Assembly: GCA_017165825.1 (NCBI GenBank)
Contig: CM029370.1
Location: forward strand, 18,079,757-18,143,756
Length of the DNA stretch: 64,000 bases
Source: Hepsetus odoe
Lineage: Eukaryota; Chordata; Actinopteri; Characiformes; Hepsetidae
Direction of reading: 5' to 3'
Below the pieces are notes generated by a model. It saw only the letters and a list, made by a program, of their open reading frames with translations. It had not been told where the DNA came from and searched no databases. A program made the translations under genes and the position numbers. Below, in pieces: positions 36,158 through 49,064 of the stretch (position 1 is the stretch's first letter; each line of letters opens with the position of its first letter).

Positions 36158-36345
36158 AAAGTAAAAGTAACTATTTGCCGTTAAGAAACACAGCACAGCA
36201 CACAGTGTAACACAACCAAATGCAACTGCTGCTTTTCTCCCATACACACATGGCAGCAGGGGGCAGCCATATCCAGTGCACAGGGAGCAATTATAGGGAC
36301 GATACCTTGCTCAAGGATACTTCAGGGCAACCTAATGTTCTGGGT
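36158..36345 (-). mobile_element. tRNA-derived SINE (family A), 5'-truncated, reverse
   Basis: Tail complement AAGTAAAAGTAACTATTTGC, then GCAGCAGGGGGCAGCCATAT and TACCTTGCTCAAGGATACTT; the tRNA head is missing. Confidence 0.85.
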
Positions 36346-37565
36346 TATTGGGCCCATTTGCACATGTTTACCTTCAATAATATCAGTAATACAGTGTCTT
36401 AATATTAACAAATATAACAGAATATTGTGCAGCTATGGGTTATTTTTATATTTCTACATTTTGCATTTTCTTTGCATGCATAACTTTGGGTTTGAGCAAA
36501 GGGGTTGTTAATTTGATGAGAGAACTGTGTGTGGAACGTGGTATGTCAGCCTACATATGTGTGTATGTGTAGTGGATGGGTGGGTGTGGAATAGGGCTCA
36601 GATGAGTCACTCAGTGAGTCACTCAGTGAAGGTGAGGGGGAACACTTCCCTGGGGTGGAACACTGCTGAGACTGTCAATGAGGCCTGCTTACACTACCAA
36701 CTCCAGACCACCTTTTTTGTTTCTTTTCAATTTTACACTTTCTCTATAGCATTTCTTAGGTTGCCCTGGCTCTAAAGTTTTTTGATCTCTTCTCTTGTGA
36801 TTTTTCCTTTCTTTGCAGCTTCCCTCTCATTATGCAAAGTATATCTGGCACTCTTCATCTAGTATTATTTTTAGCTGCAGTCCTATTCACAGTGAGGGAG
36901 AAACTCACAAATGGCTTGGAATTCAATTTGAGCTTTTATGAAAGTGTGACAGGGCTAGATTTAGAGGCGGCCAGTCCTCCCTAGAGGAAGCAAGAAAATG
37001 CCTCCCATTACATCAGCGTGGTGGAGACAGTGTGGGCTTAAACGCTTCCCAATGGGACACAAAAGGCTTTCCATGTATCAGAGAGAGTCACAAAACCTAT
37101 ATGACGGGGGGCACAATGATTCATGAAGGCCTGAGAATAGGCCTTAAATCTGCAATGCCAACAAAAAAGTGCAGCTCCAGCCATTGCCTCAGCACAATAT
37201 ACCCATGATTATATGATGCTGAATCAGGGAGTGAGTTCTTCAGGAATGACAGTCACACTTCATCACTGATCATGTGTAAAATGTCCCCTTCAGGATGACC
37301 ACTGTATTCATACCTGAAGAAGAGTGCTTTCCTTGAGTTCTCTGTAGACAAAAACTAGGCAAATACAAAAAAACAGGAGACATGCAGTAAAGCATGCAAG
37401 CATCACAAAGTGCCACATGTGAAAAATCACTTTATTAGGTACACCTACCTTGTGTCTTCCCTCATTATCCACGTTTGCTCTCTTTATCCATTTTATCCTT
37501 TGTATTTACAACTATATACTGCATTCTTCTGGTTAAATGTGATCAAAATGACCTAAACAATTTTA
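36346..37565. other. Non-coding interval
   Basis: No exon recognised. A tandem pair of GAGTCACTCAGT lies at about 36604-36628. 36880-37300 is a repeat-poor candidate conserved block. Confidence 0.55.
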
Positions 37566-38146
37566 TACAGCATCTCACAAAAGTGAGTACACCCCTCACA
37601 TTTTTGAAATATGTTATATCTTTTCATGGGACAACACTAAAGATATGACACTTTGATACAATATAAAGTAGTCAGTGTACAGCTTGTATAACAATGTAAA
37701 TTTTCTGTCCCCTCAAAATAACTCAACACACAGCCATTAATGTCTAAACTACTGGCAACAAAAGTGAGTACACCCCTACGTGAAAAATGTCCACATTGTC
37801 CCAAATTAGCCATTTTCCCTCCCCGGTGTCATGTGACTCATTGGTATTACAAGGTCTCAGGTGTGAATGGGGAGCAGGCATGTTAAATTTGGTGTTATTG
37901 CTCTCACACTCTCTCATACTGGTCACTGGAAGTTCAACATGGCACCTCATGGCAAAGAACTTTGAGGATCTGAAAAAAAGATCATAAAGATGGCCTTGGC
38001 TATAACATTTACACTGTTAAACAAGCTGTACACTGACTACTTCACATTGTGTCAAAGTGTTATAGCCTCAGTGTTGTCCCATGAATAGCTATAATAAAAT
38101 ATTTACAAAAATGTCAGGGGTGTACTCACTTTTGTGAGATACTGTA
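37566..38146. mobile_element. Tc1/mariner-type MITE, both ends intact
   Basis: 581 bp bounded by ~41-bp terminal inverted repeats. The left end reads TACAGCATCTCACAAAAGTG and AGTACACCCCTCACATTTTT; the right end as reverse complement reads TACAGTATCTCACAAAAGTG and AGTACACCCCTGACATTTTT, two mismatches in about 41. The ends begin with TA, the target of this superfamily. No transposase frame inside, so it must have moved with a partner's transposase. Confidence 0.92.
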
Positions 38147-38650
38147 TTCTAGAAAAGTTCATAAAGGAACACATATGAACATTGGCAATACTTTCAATGT
38201 TGCTCCCTGACAATGTTCACTCAGAAAAGACTTGCTCTAAAACCCAAGTTAAATAAAAGCTGATGGACTAAGCAAACCAGAGCTCTTCACAGCGATGATG
38301 ATAGGAAGCTTTTTCTTTGATAATATGCACAAAAAAAACACAACTAATGAATAAAGAGGTAATATTATAGTAATATTAAAACTGCACCCAAATTTTTTTT
38401 TTCCAGATTTAGATGTATTTTAACACAATCACCATTAGTCAATCTGAGTCAATGGGGAAAAAATTCAGAGTAAAATTTAACATCAAACCATTATCAGTGA
38501 ATGTTTTAATTTCAGTGAATTAAGCAGATCTTTTTTTATTTTTTAAATTGGTGGATCCACTTGAATTCTTAGGGAAGCTAAAGGTAACTCTATGATCTTG
38601 CTCCAAAAACCCCTTGTGGCAGCTTTAATTATAAGAGTATATTACATCTA

Positions 38651-38660
38651 CAGAGAGAGC

Positions 38661-38700
<40 letters not shown>

Positions 38701-38703
38701 GAG
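38651..38703 (+). repeat. GA microsatellite
   Basis: GA array with single C interruptions (GAGCGAGA). Confidence 0.95.
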
Positions 38704-41700
38704 GGAAGGAGGGAGAGGACACCTGCCTAAGCATCAGTGCGTGACTATATTTGTTTATTCATGTGTGGATGGAATTGTTCCTGCGATTGCCTTGCCTACA
38801 CAGTGCGTGTGTGTAGGCTGTGCATGCATGTTTATGTGTGTGACAGAGGCGTAAGGAAGCTGAGTGTTCTTCAGGAAAATGAGAGGAGAAAGAGAGAGAC
38901 GTGGAGATTAAGCACATTGGACCTGCAGTGACAGTGTTGTGACAGTGCTGCATCTCCTCAAAGCTTGCTCTGGCAGTAAACAACTTCCTTTGTCAAATAG
39001 TGACTAATGTGGTGATGGAAGCGTTGAGCCAGCCTGAGTGCCTCTCATGGCAAGAGCTGCAACAATTAAAAATACTAAAATCTCTGTTGAGTATGTATTT
39101 TTGGACACGTAAGTCAATGTCGCTTTTGTTTAAACTGATGCTGAAAAGCTGACAGAAGTGGCTCAAATTAATACTGATTAAATAAATAGCAGGGCGTTTC
39201 ATACTGGTAAATTAAACAGAGCCGAATGTTTCAGATAAAACCCCACATTAGGGTGTGTGAGAGTGTGTGCGTGTCTGTGTATCCCACAGTCTCTCGTACC
39301 AGTCATCGGTGAGTCTCTTGCTCTCTGATTCCCTCAGCTCAGCCACGGTAGTTTGTCACTATTAGCAACCCGCTTACACTGGCAGCAAGGATGTGCATCA
39401 CGTGACCATGAGCTCATCCTGGTGTGAGGAAGGAGGAGGAGGAGGAGGAGGAAGCTGCAGGCAGGCTTACGAAGGCACAACTTCCTCAATCCTGGCTGCA
39501 CAAGCTACAGCCATGCAGTCATTTACCACCTCTGATCTGCTATACATCATTTGCTTTGACCCATTATTCTATGATTAATTACTTAGTATTGATTCTGGAG
39601 AAGAGAAGATTTGGGATTTTATTTTAGTTATTTAAAGAATTATTTGCTTATGTCACTTCACTTATTTTCAGAAAAATTCTAGTTTTGGTCTTTGCAGGAA
39701 TATAGTCGATTGGGTCATGCAAATTTGACTCTTTAATAAGGCAAATCCCTACACAACATTTATGTCTTTCCCAATTGTCACTATAAGATTTGGCAATCAT
39801 GGTGCCTTAAATTCTGTTTAACAAAAAACTGTTGTGGTCATGATACTCTGTTGAGGAGACAAAAAAAAAACAAAATGCAAAAAAGACAGCAACAATAGTA
39901 TTCTTCTTTTTCTCTTCACTGTGTTATTTTTTTAATGCTCAACAGAGACCACTCTCATCCTATTGGTCAATGTTGAGGAACACTGTCAATTAGGCATGAA
40001 AGTCATATGGTGTCCTAGACACTGCATCATTTCTCTTACCTTATTTCCCGCTTTCAGTTCATTATCATCATACGAACAGACCCCCAAGATTTTTCAGGTG
40101 CCAGAAGTAAGTCATGAGTGGCATCCCTAAAAAAGAGATTGCTGGGGAGGACTCATTCTTAATACCATCAGAAGAACTGCTGAACATGGAGGTTTCAACA
40201 AACATTTGGGCATATAGTCTTTTAATGAGAGTCCTGAAGGTGAGACTAGACCTTACACTACAAGAGGATAAAACCATATAAAACAAAATGGGACAGCTTT
40301 TTGTGTCACCTTCTTAATGGGGCAGTATTGCTTAGAAGCAAGAAAAATGTCTCAAGACCTTGTTCCTCCACTTCTGTTCGACAAGTCTTAGACCTGCTGT
40401 CCTTGCTCACTGTGTCCCTGTGTCCCAGTTTCTGAGCAGAAATCCTCGGCCACAAAAGCGCTTTACATGCTACTCCATCATCACGGTCAGAGAGCACACG
40501 TGTCCACCATCACTGCCCTCAGGGAACAGAAAGTGGCTAATTGGGTAGAAGCTGTGGCCTTTTGAATCTGCTCTCCAGCCAATGAACAGCGGCCATGCCT
40601 CTGCCAGCCAATGTTCCGCTGCTGCATTTGGCAGAGAATGCAGCTGAATGCCCATGGCTGCTCTGCTCTCCTGTGGCTGGATGAGAATGAGTAGCAGATT
40701 AGCATTGTGCTGATTAGTCAGAGTTTGGATTTTGTCAGCCGAGTCCTGTTAACCGGTCTGTTTCACTGAACCAGAGAACACACAAGAGCTTCAAGTGACT
40801 GGTGAAATATCCATAATGCACAAAGATCCTTCTCCCTACAAATGTATCCTACACCACTAATTTCAGACTTGCTTTTGAAGTTTCAGGCTTTTTCCAGTTT
40901 GAATGGATAAAAACAGTTAACCCATCATGGTTTGTTGGCAAAGGTGTGATAAATAAGGCACTGAATAATGAAAATGTATAGGGCATATATTTCCATTATT
41001 TGTAAGCTACATAAGTTTTGCAGCTACAGTGCAAAATTCCAGCAGGTAATTAATTAAAGTTTTGGCTCATCTTAGATCATCTACTTTTGAGTAGACTGTT
41101 TAAATGTATTCTTTTCACTGAACCATTCCTTTAATTTATGTGGAGCATTTGAAAGACATATCTGCTGTTGCAGCTGGACACAGAACAGTCTTCTGCTGCT
41201 ATTGTGTTAGTCCTTGATATTCATGACTGGCCTTACAGGGAAAGAAAACAGTATATGTAGTTTCCTAACAAACACGAAGGACACAAGGGAGTTGGTTGTT
41301 TGTTGAGATACAAAAAGAGCCCAAACAAACAGAAAAGGCAGAAGAGAAGAGATGAGACATGGCAGCTGATCTGCCTTTGATTTTGAAAGGAGGAAGAGAG
41401 AGAAGGAGTGGAGGCTTTAGGCTGTGTAGAAAAGGATGGGAGCCCTTCGTACTCCTTTGGAGAATAAGGGCTCACATCAACCAGTCAAGAGGCTAGACTA
41501 AGCCAGGATTAAAAGAAAGAGTTTGACCTACTTGCTTTTGAGAGGACCACAAACCAGAGTGGAGTCTGCAGTCTGCCCCTTTCGGCATCAAAATGCATTA
41601 GGTTCAATTCTGTGGTATTGGAGGCTGTGATTAAGATGGGTGGCTTATGTTTTCAGAAAGCTCTGCTGATAACAAAGCCAAGTCCACAACACCTACCTTG

Positions 41701-44700
41701 TTCCTCACCCACAAATGCCATTAACCCACCAATAGTGTTCGAAAGACTTGCCTGGATGTCCTATAGGATTTTACTTAAGTGTAACATAAAACAAAAAAGA
41801 TAAGGTATTAAGGTATGGTAAGGTATTCATGGTGGATGCTCTCCTTACTTTTAAAAATACAAGTTACAATTTTCCATTGACTGAAAACACAAAACATGAA
41901 AATAATTAGCTACGTCAATTGTCAGTCATACATTTTGCTTAAACAATCAAACCTAAACGTAATGGTGATATTCTTGCCATTAATTATATATTGTTAGTCC
42001 ATCGGATTTCATTCTAATCCTCTTTAATAGACTTCTAGCATAAGTCATAGGTCTATCCCATGGATCTCACATATGTTTGATCAGAGTGTTTCAAGTTTAG
42101 GCACATTTCTTTGATCTTCCTCAGAGTGTCCTAGATTTGCCCATTAGAAGCTTAGACCAGAATTTCTTGTTAAAGCTACGGTGTCCATTGTAATGAGAGC
42201 ACCATTAGTCCTGTTTAACTGGATTTAATGCAGTTGAGGCTGTAAAAAGTGAAATATAATTAGCTAAATCATACAATCTTTTTTTTTTTACTTAGACTAG
42301 TGTTCTGTACCACCTTTTCTAACCTCAAGAAAAGCTTAATATTAGTTATATACTAGATCAAATCTAATGATTTAATATTTCTGCACATGCTATACATACT
42401 TCTATACATCACTAAGAAATTTGCATAGTTAATGGAATATGGCATACTGATTAAGAAAGAAATAAGAGGAACGTGATGGGTTATCACCCATAGTTCCCGT
42501 TAGTTGGCCATGGGAGTCCATTTAAACATACAATTTCATTAAAAAAACAACAAAAAAACAACAAAAAAACAAACAGATAATGGCAGAAACAACATAGTTA
42601 TTTGGCACCTGTCACTATAGAAACTTCTTCAAAAGTACAGCATTTTGTAGGAAATTATGACATTTGGTAACTGATTCTGATTCTGATCATCCCATTCTAT
42701 TTCTACAGAGACTGTATGCCTGTATCAGTAATGGATGAACAGAAGAGCAGCTTAATTATGAGTGTCTGAATACCTTTGGACACATAGTGCATTTCCAGAA
42801 AGGGTTGGTGATTTGATTTCTGCTACTTTAGCTTGCAGCTGGTGGCAACCAATGGCAGAACCATTTAGAGAGCCGAGGCACACTAACTTAGGCAGAGCAT
42901 TTGCTAGTGTCTGCATTTATAAGCAGGTCATTTGTCATTGTAAATAGTGTGGTTTCAGTGCTGTGTTTTGCACAAAAGGCCAAGCTGAAAATTTTCAAAG
43001 AGGACATTTTTACCTCTAAATAAAGGCTGACTAGGGAGCAGCTGTGAAACCTTGTCCTGTGCAAGGGGAACAACTACAACTGGCCTGGACCTATCTAAAG
43101 CCTAAAGCAGCACATATCTCCTCCAGGGTTGTGTCAGAGACTGCACATGAGACACAGTCCTCATGAGATACAGTCTGGAACCAAATTGTAATGTTCAGGC
43201 TTTGAGGAGACCGGAGAAAAGATCAAGAGTCAGAGATCGGGGGCAATAGTGGAAGCAGTGGGAATCATCCTGAAATAAGAAGGAGGGACTGTATGAGGAG
43301 TAAGAGGAAGAAAAAAAAGGAGATTGCGAGAGAGAAAGACAGAAAAGGAGAACCCAGGAGGTAAACTAATCACCAAACACGCAATGCAATTTTCTGGCTC
43401 TGTGCCTCCACTCCCCCTCCCTCCCCCCTCGTTTCCAGGGCTCTTTTACTATTCCACTCACACACTCAGTCTCTCCTCCCGCTCCATCTATCAGACTGTA
43501 CCATTTCAAGTTCACCCCTGCTGCCGCACCCCCACTCCCTCTTCACAAGCCCTGCCGGACATATCCACTCTATTTCTCAATGCAGGAGGGGTGTGTGCAG
43601 GGGGGTGGGGGTTGATGGGGTAAGCATAACAGAGGTAAATTACAAAAAGAAAGGGATAGATGGAGCAGATAGGAGAGAGCAGAGGGAGAGGTTTACTCTG
43701 GAATAGAGGTATAAAACTCTTATTTCACAATGATTAATTTAAATTGTGATACCGTAGGAAACTATTCCATCGTCCAAAATTTCACTATGAAGAAAGAACT
43801 CTTACAAATGTGTTTGCATTCTCTTTAAAATCAAGGCACCAAGAAGCCTTTGAAGTGATGAAAAATCTCTTCTGGTTCCCTAGAGAACTCTTCCATGGAT
43901 GTGCTTTGTGAGTGTGACAAATTTTAAAGAACCTCCATATAATGTGAAGGTTCTACAGACTCTTAAAATAAATCCTGAAAACTAGGTCCTTCTTCTTTGT
44001 TGAGATGGGTAGTTTGTAGCACCATCATTTACAATAATTTAAAGGCTCTTTAGGGAGCCATTTTTTCAGTGAATTCTGAGGAACTATAAGGGGAGGGGTG
44101 GTATTTACGGAAATAGAGACCTTAAAAGCCAGGCTTTTTAGGGGAATTATTATTATTATTATTATTATAATTTTTATATAAAAGAGTAAAATAGCCAAAA
44201 AAATGAGTGAATTATATAGCAATCGATAAAAACCAATGCTGTTAAAGCGACACCTTCATTGTTGCACCAGTGCATTTTTGCAGTCCTTGCAGGGGACAAA
44301 TATGGACTGTGTTTAACCCTCACTGCAGCGCTGCACAGACAGAGAACAGTGTGCACAGCGAGCAGAAAGCATCTGCTGTGTGAAGCTCTCACAGGAGGAA
44401 GAAGTATTTACAGAACGTTTGATAGCGCATGTGTAACGTTTCACGGTGCGTTGATAGCATTCCTCTCTCCCCAGGCACCCGCCTTACAGCTTAGTGACGC
44501 CTTTGTGATGATGATAGATGCGAACATCCGCATACTCACTCTAGCACTTTTCCAGCGATGTTTAAGGGGGCTTCCTCAATCAAAAAAGCACAAAAATGAG
44601 ACCAGCGTGTGCTTATTCTTAGCATGTGATACTCTATGAAACCCAGGAGGATAAACTAGCACAATAACTGCACTCATCCCCCCAAACCACCTTTAATTAT

Positions 44701-46715
44701 TTTCATTCATCTTCACTCTCTAGGAGAAACATTTTGGAGCTTTATGTTTAGAAGATGCTGCAATCAATTACAATTACCTAAAAACCCAGCAACAGAAGAG
44801 GCATTAGCACTCCTGTGGGGGACTGTTTGATTTTCCATGCCTCTGGGACTGAGTTTCCACACTTACTGACTCAGAGCGCATCCATCATAATTCACACAGC
44901 CCTGCCCTGGCTGTAGTGCTGTCACTTTGGCCTCAGAGTGCCTGTGGATCAGCATCCTGGCCCGGGGATGTCTCTCTTGACACTAAGCGTATGTCCCCGG
45001 CCTGCGTTGGCGTGGGCAGACGCATAGTGACAGACAGTCCATCAGTGTGTGAAGCGCTTCTGGGATAGTAAGACTTACTTTGATCCAGAACCACTCAGTA
45101 TCAGGAACTGATCTTTTGGCCAGGCCTAAGGGGCTCTGCTGGAAATTGTATTAGATGTGTCCTTCTGACACAGCTGGTAAAGATATATTTTTGTATTGAT
45201 GTTTTGGTTGTCAATATCTGTAATATTACTAATGGTTTACTCTAGTGATTATTTTGTCATTTGTTTTACAACTCAGACATGCAGCAAGTGTTGGTGTGGG
45301 TTTGGCCTTTTACCAGTAATGTGTGACCTGAGCCATAAAAAAAGCATGGTTTTATAATGAAATTTAAAGGCCACATTTTCCTTTCGACCTGCATACTAAT
45401 CACAAACAGATTCATCAAGCACATAACAATTTGACTGATTCATTTTAGTTGAGTCATCAATTATGACTGAATAACCCTGTAAACCTTAGCTTGCATTCAA
45501 AAGTATTCATTCTGCAGAAACTCGCTACTTTGAGTGGATTTTGGTACAAACAGCATTTACAAAGGAGACTCTGGTTTTATAACATCATAAAACTAGAACT
45601 CTGTTCATATTAGTGTTATATCACAATCCACATTTCATTGTGGATTTCTTATCAGAGTCACTTTGATCCAGACCAACTAACCAGCAAAATCAGTATTTTG
45701 GTTAGGCCAAAGGGGCTGTGCTTCTAAAATTGCAGCTTAAATTTAAAGCTGTAGTAGATCATGGTCTGTAATGTTCTCAAAAATTGTTTGCATTGAGTTT
45801 GCATTCAGTTGTAACATACTTATGGAAGTGTAGCATTACGGCTTTGTACTGTTCTAAAGATAACTAAAGTAGTGCAGATTGCTTGTTACAATGTCGTTAT
45901 AAAGTGCTGATCCATCTTTTGTCCTCCATTCTCATGCTGGCTCATGCATTTGTAACAGGTTCTCTAGTAATCTTAATGTATTATTTTTAAGGCTTTCCAT
46001 TTGTTTATATTAACAGATAAATTAATGTTACTTTGCTTAAATATTGCCAGGTTTTTTAGTAATCTTAAGTTAATTATCTTAAGGCTTTGTATTACACCTA
46101 CTAATCTTAAGGGTTCACTAACTATAAATTACTATGAACACATATATACAAGGCATATACATTAAGCTTTCAATTAAGCTTAAACTGGATGTTTCTATGG
46201 TGCTACTACAACATTTAGCAAGTATATTGTGCTCAGGCCATGGTGCTGTTTATAGCTTACATAATTAAAGTTTTTCTGTGATATTAGACAGGGTGTTATG
46301 CAGTGAAACGACTTTTGCACTACTTTAATGATCATTTGTGCTATAAAACTATTGCCATCTCTAAGCTCTTGAAATATCTCTGTTTATACAGCAGCAGCAT
46401 CTACCCACATCAGCGCTGTGGAGGTTGCTTTTATTAGCAGTAGTCTAAAACACAAAATAGAAAGGTTTTACAGGAAATGATTCAAAGATAATCCATAGAA
46501 ATCCTGAAAGAGAGTAGATACCAGGGCACACAACCCCTATGCAGGGAAACCTTGTGGCTTCTTTTAGTGAATCTGCGGGATCACTTCCAAGGATTTCATT
46601 TCATTCATAAAACGCCAGCCATGTCCAAACTTCCCTCCCAACTAGCCTTTCAGCCAATCCCACGAGAGACTTCTCATCTTTCATTCAATACCCAAAGATC
46701 TGTGATGCTCACTGG

Positions 46716-46717
<2 letters not shown>

Positions 46718-46750
<33 letters not shown>
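46718..46750 (+). repeat. CA microsatellite
   Basis: About 17 CA units. Confidence 0.95.
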
Positions 46751-46755
<5 letters not shown>

Positions 46756-48862
46756 GACCCATTGCCTGTGAACATGAAAAGTATACAGCAATCTGATCCT
46801 TCATTGATTTCTACTGGGTGAGAGGTCTGAAAACAGTACAAACAGAGCAAGAGAGAAATAGAGCAAGAAAAAGTCTATGTGTAGTAAAGAAGTGAATGAG
46901 AGAAAACAATAGAGAGAAAAGAAGTTTAGTGAGAGGGCATTGAGAAAGAGGGAGAGGTTTGGAGTGAGAGAAATAAAAAGAGATTGATAAGTAATTGATA
47001 AAACAATAGAAGGTTCAGAAAACAAGTCAGAATGAACACCAATACAGGAGAACATAAAAGAGAATGGAGTAAGAAAAGAGAAAAGAAAAGGTCACAATGG
47101 CAGTGATGGTGACATAGATATATGGATCCCTCAATCATCCTACCCATGCATGCTAGAGAAATGCCCATGCTCAGAACAAACTCATGCGTCTACAGCTTTT
47201 GTGAAGCTGTGTAACTACAGCAAAAGATTTCAGTGGGTTAATTCAGAGGCCTTTTCTGCATTTTCAACTTTTCTTTTTAAACGAGCTGATTCTTCAGTGC
47301 CTTTGTATTTTATCTGACATAGGACTTCCCATTTTTATTTTCATTTCATTATTTTGTATAATAAAATAAAATATTAATACTAAGGCTGTAGGGAATGCCA
47401 TTTTTGTTGTTAAATATATGCATACTCTCTAATAAACTATCTCAGTACAGCTATCAAAAAAGCAGCATTATGCTTGTTTTATATGTGGATACAAAACACA
47501 TTAGCCTACAGAAAACGGCAGTTCCCACTAGTATGTGTTGTTGAAGGTATACATACTCTGTGAGGGAAGATTGTAAAGCATTAAGTCTCAGACCTGACAC
47601 TGCCAAAACGTCATGTTAAAATGGCAGAAGGTTGTGAATCCTTAAAAAACCTCACAGCTACATAAAACCAACTCAAAGACATTCCCCTGCCCCCACATTA
47701 CTATTCCACACACATGCTGAGTATGTCAGTGTTCCAGACTGGCCTTTGAGTCAGACAGGCAGATGCATTACATCAGCAACACTTACTAATTCTGGCATAA
47801 AGATGACATTGGACTTCAATCCATGTAAACCCACACAAGCAGATAAAGAAGATATCTCTAAGCTCCTGGAGGAACACTCCCCCACACACCGAAATCAAAA
47901 GAAAAAAAGAGGGTTTTTAACAGGTCGTGCCATCAGTGAAGTCGGCTGTGTGAATTGTGGGATAAGACAGGTCATATTTCCATTCCCTGCAGTGCCTAGA
48001 ACCTACACACAGGCCTGTGACTCAGTGTGACTCAGTCCATCATCCTGCCACTTTTTGTCTTTCAGCTGGCATGTCTATGTGCATATGTACATCCAATTTA
48101 ATTTCAGCACATACACACAAAAAAACCTAGTATCCAGCGATTTAGTATTTTTATATGAATTTGAAATCCTTCATTCAGAGTTTTAACAAGTTCATCTGCA
48201 GAAAAGTCATACATTTAATAATAATGCATTCAATACCAATTCATTCAAAAGCACATTTTTGTAACAGATCAATGTATGATTCAAACAATTTAAACATGAT
48301 AAAATGTATTTTAAATCCTCCCTCAAAAAAACTTTATTTGTCTTTGACAGTGACAATCACAAGCTTTATTTTATTGAAATAGTTCAATAGCTTTGGAAAA
48401 GAATAGTTGCCAAAGTTGTTTGTGGGCTGAGGGACAGCAACGGTAAAAGGGCTCAGCTGCTGTTTTCATGCACCACTCTCAGGAACACAGGCTACGTTGA
48501 GTTTAGTGACCATCTCACTGGGACCGCCTGAAAATGTGGAAGGTGAAAAGTATTTTTGAGAAGATGTTCAGATACAAAAATTGCAATTATCTTTAGGCCT
48601 TGTTTATTTTGTCAGTGTTTGTTTGGCTGATCAACCATTGCCAAGGTTCCTGTTTTCCAGACCAGATAGACCTAGATAGACCTAAATCTGAATTTAGTCT
48701 TGATCAGATCAACATGCATCTAAGCAGGGACTCTTTGCAACCTGTATCCCAAACCAGCTACACATCATGAATCACTTTCTGTATCTGCTGCTGCTACATG
48801 TTAACCAATGCTGAAAAAACAGAAGCTGGTGCTTTTAACTTTTAACTCTAACTGATCTTTCC

Positions 48863-49064
48863 AGGGTGGAGGTGGTCTAGTGGCTCAAGAGGTCCCAGGT
48901 TCGAATCCCACCTCTGGCACTACCACCACTGGGTCCCTGAGCAAGACCCTTAACCCTGAATTGCTCCAGGGGGGACTGTCCCTGTAATTAGGACATGGAA
49001 GTCGCTCTGGATAAGAGCGTCTGCGAAATGCTGTAAATGTAAAAAAGTGATGTAAATGTAAATG
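48863..49064 (+). mobile_element. tRNA-derived SINE (family B, L2-type tail), shortened head
   Basis: AGGGTGGAGGTGGTCTAGTG, B box AGGTTCGAATCCC, body TGAGCAAGACCCTTAACCCT, and tail CTCTGGATAAGAGCGTCTGC then TGTAAATGTAA. The tail type is shared with L2-clade LINEs in fish. Part of the head between A and B boxes is deleted. Confidence 0.92.

Larger units (their letters stand above)
38147..48862. other. Long non-coding interval (10.7 kb)
   Basis: No protein exon was recognised on either strand. It contains a GA array (38651-38703), a GGA run (39428-39451), ATT repeats (44144-44167), a CA array (46718-46750), diverged local duplications (45076/45661 and 45956/46049), and a repeat-poor block at 44690-45060. 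If xkr6 exon 1 lies beyond the window, all this is xkr6 intron 1. Confidence 0.6.

Noticed and set aside
44259..44639. 126-codon plus-strand open frame
   Set aside because: No recognisable domain, and no neighbouring exon continues it.
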